NCBI RefSeq assembly: GCF_000308555.1
Contig: NZ_BAFY01000099.1
Coordinates: 1 to 64,000, forward strand
DNA from: Nocardia cyriacigeorgica NBRC 100375
Lineage (GTDB): Bacteria; Actinomycetota; Actinomycetes; Mycobacteriales; Mycobacteriaceae
Reading direction: 5' to 3'
Length of the DNA: 64,000 bases
Shown one piece after another: positions 59,164 through 64,000 of this stretch; the first letter of the stretch is position 1; the number at the start of each line of letters is the position of its first letter. The position numbers and the translations under genes were made by a program. Below the pieces are notes generated by a model. That model ran no database searches. It had not been told where the DNA came from and worked only from the letters and a program-made list of their open reading frames with translations.

Positions 59164-59284
59164 TCCGATGATCCGGCGACCCGGCACAGCACATGTGGCG
59201 GGCGCCCGCAACCCGGGTGCCAACCCCGGCGCACGCGCGCCACACCCGCCCCTTTACTCTTGATCAGCACCGGTGAGACAGCGC

Positions 59285-59322
59285 CTGGGGGGATTTCTCA
59301 GGCAGTGAGTCCGTCTCCCCAG
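59285..59322 (+). promoter_or_regulatory. Hairpin just upstream of the trpC ribosome site
   Basis: CTGGGGGGA and TCTCCCCAG form a 9-bp stem with one mismatch around a 20-base loop. The 3' arm ends directly before the AAAGGA ribosome site (59323-59328) of trpC. It could be a terminator-like or translation-control structure. No trp-rich open frame accompanies it. Confidence 0.4.
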
Positions 59323-59338
59323 AAAGGATTCGAGCCAG

Positions 59339-60156
59339 ATGACGGTACTCGACTCGATTCTCGACGGGGTCCGCGCGGATGTGGCCGCACGGGAATCCCT
59401 GCTGGACTTCCAAGCCATCAAGGCCGCGGCCGCCGCCGCGCCGCCGCCGAAGGACGCGCTCGCCGCGCTGCATGAAGACGGCATCGGCGTCATCGCCGAG
59501 GTGAAGCGGGCCAGCCCCTCCAAGGGAGCGCTCGCCGAGATCGCCGACCCCGCCAGCCTGGCCAAGGCCTACGAAGACGGCGGCGCCCGCATCATCAGCG
59601 TGCTCACCGAGGGCCGTCGCTTCCACGGCTCGCTCGACGACCTCGACGCCGTCCGTGCCGCCGTGAACATCCCGGTGCTGCGCAAGGACTTCGTGGTCGG
59701 GCCGTACCAGATCCACGAGGCGCGCGCGCACGGCGCCGACGTCATCCTGCTGATCGTCGCCGCGCTGGAACAGGACACCCTGAGCTCGCTCATCGACCGC
59801 ACCGAATCGCTCGGGATGACCGCCCTGGTCGAAGTGCACACCGAAGAAGAGGCCGACCGGGCCCTCAATGCCGGCGCCTCGGTCGTCGGCATCAACGCGC
59901 GCAACCTCAAGACCCTCGAAGTCGACCGCGACTGCTTCGCGCGGATCGCGCCGGGGCTGCCCACCGAGGTCATCCGGGTGGCCGAGTCCGGGGTGCGCGG
60001 TACCGCCGACCTGATGGCCTACGCGGGTGCGGGCGCGGATGCCGTGCTCGTCGGCGAAGGCCTGGTGACCAGTGGCGACCCGCGCGCCGCCGTGTCGCAG
60101 CTGGTGACCGCCGGCACCCACCCGTCCTGCCCGAAGCCCGCCCGGCGGGCGCGCTG

Positions 60157-60157
<1 letters not shown>
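59339..60157 (+). CDS. trpC: Indole-3-glycerol phosphate synthase
   Basis: 272-residue monofunctional IGPS TIM barrel. [52 protein letters not shown] and [12 protein letters not shown] define the active site. Not fused to TrpF. The stop overlaps trpB ATG by one base. Confidence 0.96.
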
Positions 60158-61427
<1,270 letters not shown>

Positions 61428-61428
<1 letters not shown>

Positions 61429-62228
61429 TGAGCCAGCAGTCCAGACTCGCCGACACCTTCGCGGCCTGCCGCGCCGAACACCGCGCCGCCCTGATCGGCT
61501 ACCTGCCCGCCGGCTACCCGGATCTGGACGGCTCCATCGCCACCGTGCGCGCCATGGTCGAGGCCGGCTGCGACATCGTCGAGGTCGGTGTGGCCTACTC
61601 CGATCCGGTGATGGACGGGCCGACCATCCAGCAGGCCGCCGAGCAGGCGCTGCGCAACGGAGTGCGGGTGCGCGATGTGTTCTCCGTGGTCGAGGCCGTC
61701 ACTGCGGCCGGTGCCCAGGCCGTGGTGATGAGCTACTGGAACCCGGTGCTCAAGTACGGCGTGGACCGGTTCGCCCGGGACCTCGCGGCCGCGGGCGGCG
61801 CCGGCATCATCACCCCGAACCTGATCCCCGACGAGGCCGACGAGTGGTTCGCCGCTTCGACCGCCCATGATTTGGACCGGATCTTCCTGGTCGCTCCGTC
61901 CTCGACCGAGGAGCGCCTGGTCAAGACCCTGGAGGCTTCGCGCGGATTCGTCTACGCCGCCTCCACCATGGGCGTGACCGGCGCCCGTGACGCCGTGTCC
62001 TCGGCCGCGCCCGCGCTGTGTGCCCGGGTCCGCGCACACTCCGACATCCCGATCGGTGTGGGTCTCGGCGTGCGTTCCGGTGCCCAGGCCGCCGAGATCG
62101 CCGCCTACGCCGACGGCGTGATCGTCGGTTCGGCGTTGGTCACCGCGGCCGCCGAGGGCTTGGACGCGGTGCGGACGCTGACGGCCGAGCTGGCCGACGG
62201 CGTGCGCTCGGCGACCGTCGCGTCCTGA
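61428..62228 (+). CDS. trpA: Tryptophan synthase alpha chain
   Basis: 266-residue TIM barrel cleaving indole-3-glycerol phosphate. YLPAGYPDLDGSI, CDIVEVGVAYSDPVMDGP (catalytic Glu and Asp), and GFVYAASTMGVTGARD are characteristic. GTG 61428 overlaps the trpB stop by one base. The sequence up to lgt is only 42 bases. Confidence 0.96.
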
Positions 62229-62270
62229 CCCGAAGGCACACCGCCGGGCTCCTCGACTACGGTTGCCCCC

Positions 62271-63596
62271 GTGACCTTACGAGTCCTGGCAGACAGTGTT
62301 TCCAGCATCGGCACGCGCGGTGACGGCGTTCTGAGCGCAGGCGCCGCCGACGTGCTCGCCTATATCCCGAGCCCGCCGCAGGGCGTATGGCAGATCGGGC
62401 CGTTCCCGCTGCGGGCCTACGCGCTGTGCATCATCGTCGGCATCATCGTCGCCATCTGGTGGGGTGAGCGGCGCTGGCGCGAACGCGGCGGGCAGCCGGG
62501 CGCGGTGCTGGATGTGGCGATGTTCGCCGTCCCGTTCGGTCTCATCGGCGGCAGGCTCTACCACGTCGCCACCGACTGGCAGAAATACTTCGGCGCCGAC
62601 GGCAACCCGATGGACGCGCTCAAGATCTATCAGGGCGGCCTCGGCATCTGGGGCGCGGTGTTCCTCGGCGGTATCGGCGCCTGGATCGGCTGCCGCGTCT
62701 ACAAGATCCCGCTGCCCGCCCTCGGCGACGCGATCGCACCGCCGATCCTGCTGGCCCAGGCCATCGGCCGCCTCGGCAACTACTTCAACCAGGAACTCTA
62801 CGGCCGCGAGACCGAGGTGCCCTGGGGCCTCGAGATCTACCAGCGCTTCGACGACCAGGGCCGCCTGGACATGATGAACGGCGTCTCCACCGGCGTGGTG
62901 GAGAAGGTCGTGCACCCGACATTCCTGTACGAGCTGCTGTGGAACGTGCTGGTGGTGCTGCTGCTGGTCTACATCGACAAGCGTTTCCGCATCGGCCACG
63001 GCCGCCTGTTCGCGCTCTACGTCGCCGGCTACAGCTTCGGCCGCTTCTTCGTCGAACTCATGCGCGACGACGAAGCCACCCACATCGCCGGCATCCGCAT
63101 CAACTCCTTCACCTCCGCGCTGGTCTTCCTCGCCGCCATCGCCTACTTCGTGTTCGCGACGAAGGGCCGCGAGACCCCGGCGCAACTGCAGCCCGGTGCG
63201 GAGAAGCGTCCGTGGCCGTGGCAGATCGGCGCGCTGCGCCGGGCTGGGGCGGAGTCGGCGGCGGCGGACAAGGGCGCGGCTGAGGGCGAGGAGGCCGGAA
63301 CGGCAACCGACCTGGCCAAGGACGGGAAGTCCGAGAAGGGCGTGGAGTCCGACGAGGATGCGAAGTCCGGGAAGGACGCGGAGTCCGGCAAGGATGCGAA
63401 GTCCGAGAAGGGCGTGGAGTCCGACGACGATGCGAAGTCCGGGAAGGACGCAGAGTCCGGCAAGGACGGGAAGTCCGAGAAGGCCGCGGAGACCGGCAAG
63501 GGCGCGAAGTCCGGCGAGGCCGACGAGCCCAGCGATACCGAATCCGGCAAGGACGCCGATTCCACCGAAACCGCCGAGGCGAAGAAGGGCGGCTAG
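62271..63596 (+). CDS. lgt: Prolipoprotein diacylglyceryl transferase with repetitive tail
   Basis: 441-residue membrane enzyme attaching diacylglycerol to the lipobox cysteine of lipoproteins such as those at 363 and 36142. Conserved VRAYAL-like FPLRAYALCIIVG, IGGRLYHVATDW, YQGGLGIWG and GRLGNYFNQELYGRETEVPWG. Seven or so membrane helices end near residue 305. The tail, residues about 350-441, is a charged repeat rich in Lys, Ser, Glu and Asp. GTG 62271 is used; a GTG at 62351 near LAYIPSPP would give the usual shorter start but is in doubt. Confidence 0.94.
   Translation: MTLRVLADSVSSIGTRGDGVLSAGAADVLAYIPSPPQGVWQIGPFPLRAYALCIIVGIIVAIWWGERRWRERGGQPGAVLDVAMFAVPFGLIGGRLYHVATDWQKYFGADGNPMDALKIYQGGLGIWGAVFLGGIGAWIGCRVYKIPLPALGDAIAPPILLAQAIGRLGNYFNQELYGRETEVPWGLEIYQRFDDQGRLDMMNGVSTGVVEKVVHPTFLYELLWNVLVVLLLVYIDKRFRIGHGRLFALYVAGYSFGRFFVELMRDDEATHIAGIRINSFTSALVFLAAIAYFVFATKGRETPAQLQPGAEKRPWPWQIGALRRAGAESAAADKGAAEGEEAGTATDLAKDGKSEKGVESDEDAKSGKDAESGKDAKSEKGVESDDDAKSGKDAESGKDGKSEKAAETGKGAKSGEADEPSDTESGKDADSTETAEAKKGG
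63327..63542. repeat. 72-bp tandem repeat in the lgt tail
   Basis: Three 72-bp units start at 63327, 63399 and 63471 (KSEKGVES, KSEKGVES, KSEKAAET). Each unit is itself three 24-bp subrepeats of the kind DAKSGKDA. Units one and two are almost identical; the third is degenerate. The 24-bp periodicity keeps frame under slippage. Confidence 0.85.
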
Positions 63597-63711
63597 TTCG
63601 GGCGACAGCGGCGGCCGTCCCCGACAGAATGGGCGGTAGGCCCGCGCGATCGGCGGGCCGGGATACGCACCGGGGGGCGGCACGGGCGCCCGGGAGAGCA
63701 GGAGGACGCGA

Positions 63712-64000
63712 GTGGCCGAGTCGGATCAGCATGCGCCGGGAGCCGGGGGACCGCAGTACGGTCCGCCCGGCACCGGGCCGAGTCTGCGCAAGGCCACCGA
63801 TCCGCAGCCGTCGCATCCGGGTGATCAGGCGTACCCGGCCGACGGCGGCCCGGGCCGGCCGGTGAACTTCCCGCCGCAGCCCGCCGGTCCGCGCCCCACG
63901 AGGGCCTTCCCGCCGATGGCGAGCGGAATGCATCCCGGGATGCCGCCCGGTATGCCCGGCCCGATGCCCATGGGCGTGCCGGGCGGGTTCGTGATGTCGA
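63712..64000 (+). CDS. N-terminal part of a proline-rich protein (partial)
   Basis: Open from GTG 63712 to the right edge, 96 codons. GGAGGA at 63700-63705 is a strong ribosome site. The visible part is disordered: Pro/Gly-rich with PGMPPGMPGPMPMGVPGG. Proline-rich N-termini like this usually precede TM2-type or other membrane domains in actinobacteria, but the domain is outside the window. Not identified. Confidence 0.7.
   Translation, partial: MAESDQHAPGAGGPQYGPPGTGPSLRKATDPQPSHPGDQAYPADGGPGRPVNFPPQPAGPRPTRAFPPMASGMHPGMPPGMPGPMPMGVPGGFVMS

Overview
The window is very GC-rich, gene-dense, mostly plus-strand actinobacterial DNA. Gene content and order point to the Mycobacteriales, most likely Nocardia or a close relative. 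The evidence is the order bioB-bsaP-DUF2567, nrtR/nadA-nadB-nadC, hisD-C-B-H-A-impA-hisF...hisI, bcpB, trpE-membrane protein-trpC-B-A-lgt, which is the order I know from Mycobacterium tuberculosis around Rv1589-Rv1614. Also consistent are DUF397/DUF5753 regulator pairs, F420-type oxidoreductases and a mycothiol-type DinB-fold protein. This assignment is inference, since no marker RNA is present.

Layout. 0-4.4 kb: a sulfonate/organosulfur-type ABC transporter (lipoprotein, permease, ATPase) translationally coupled to an FMNH2-dependent NtaA/SnaA/DszA monooxygenase. 4.4-7.2 kb: biotin block with BioQ repressor, BioQ operator, bioB, the Fe-S helper bsaP, and a DUF2567 gene broken by one extra G. 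7.3-9.2 kb: small genes and a GlxA-type AraC regulator. 9.3-14.1 kb: NAD synthesis (nadA-nadB-nadC) with the divergent Nudix repressor NrtR and a perfect dyad between them. 14.1-40.7 kb: about 27 kb of accessory genes between nadC and hisD. These include an acyl-CoA catabolic cluster with a double-TetR regulator, scattered oxidoreductases and lipases, a Scr1/DUF397 pair, a HigBA toxin-antitoxin pair, a TetR-controlled NAD-binding protein with two operators, arylamine N-acetyltransferase with a Crp-type site, a penicillin-binding lipoprotein and a Ser/Thr kinase. 40.9-55.0 kb: histidine operon. 55.0-64 kb: MarR, peroxiredoxin, tryptophan genes, lgt and the start of a proline-rich protein.

The most interesting part is 48.1-54.6 kb. 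Three translationally coupled genes (fatty acyl-AMP ligase, free acyl carrier protein, and a KS-AT-ACP-alpha-oxoamine synthase megasynthase) sit between hisF and hisI. Together they have the domain order of RedL, the enzyme that builds 4-keto-2-undecylpyrroline in undecylprodigiosin synthesis, split into three proteins. No RedK or other prodiginine gene is visible, so I predict a stand-alone alkyl-pyrrolinone (or long-chain aminoketone) lipid pathway embedded in a histidine operon.

The his and trp genes interlock: trpF is absent and HisA is expected to be the dual-function PriA serving both pathways. Other details of note are an in-frame amber stop in a small secreted protein, a MerR-type 19-bp-spacer promoter without a MerR gene, a 72-bp repeat in the tail of Lgt, and a 70-residue insertion in NadB. 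No tRNA, rRNA, insertion sequence or CRISPR array was seen.
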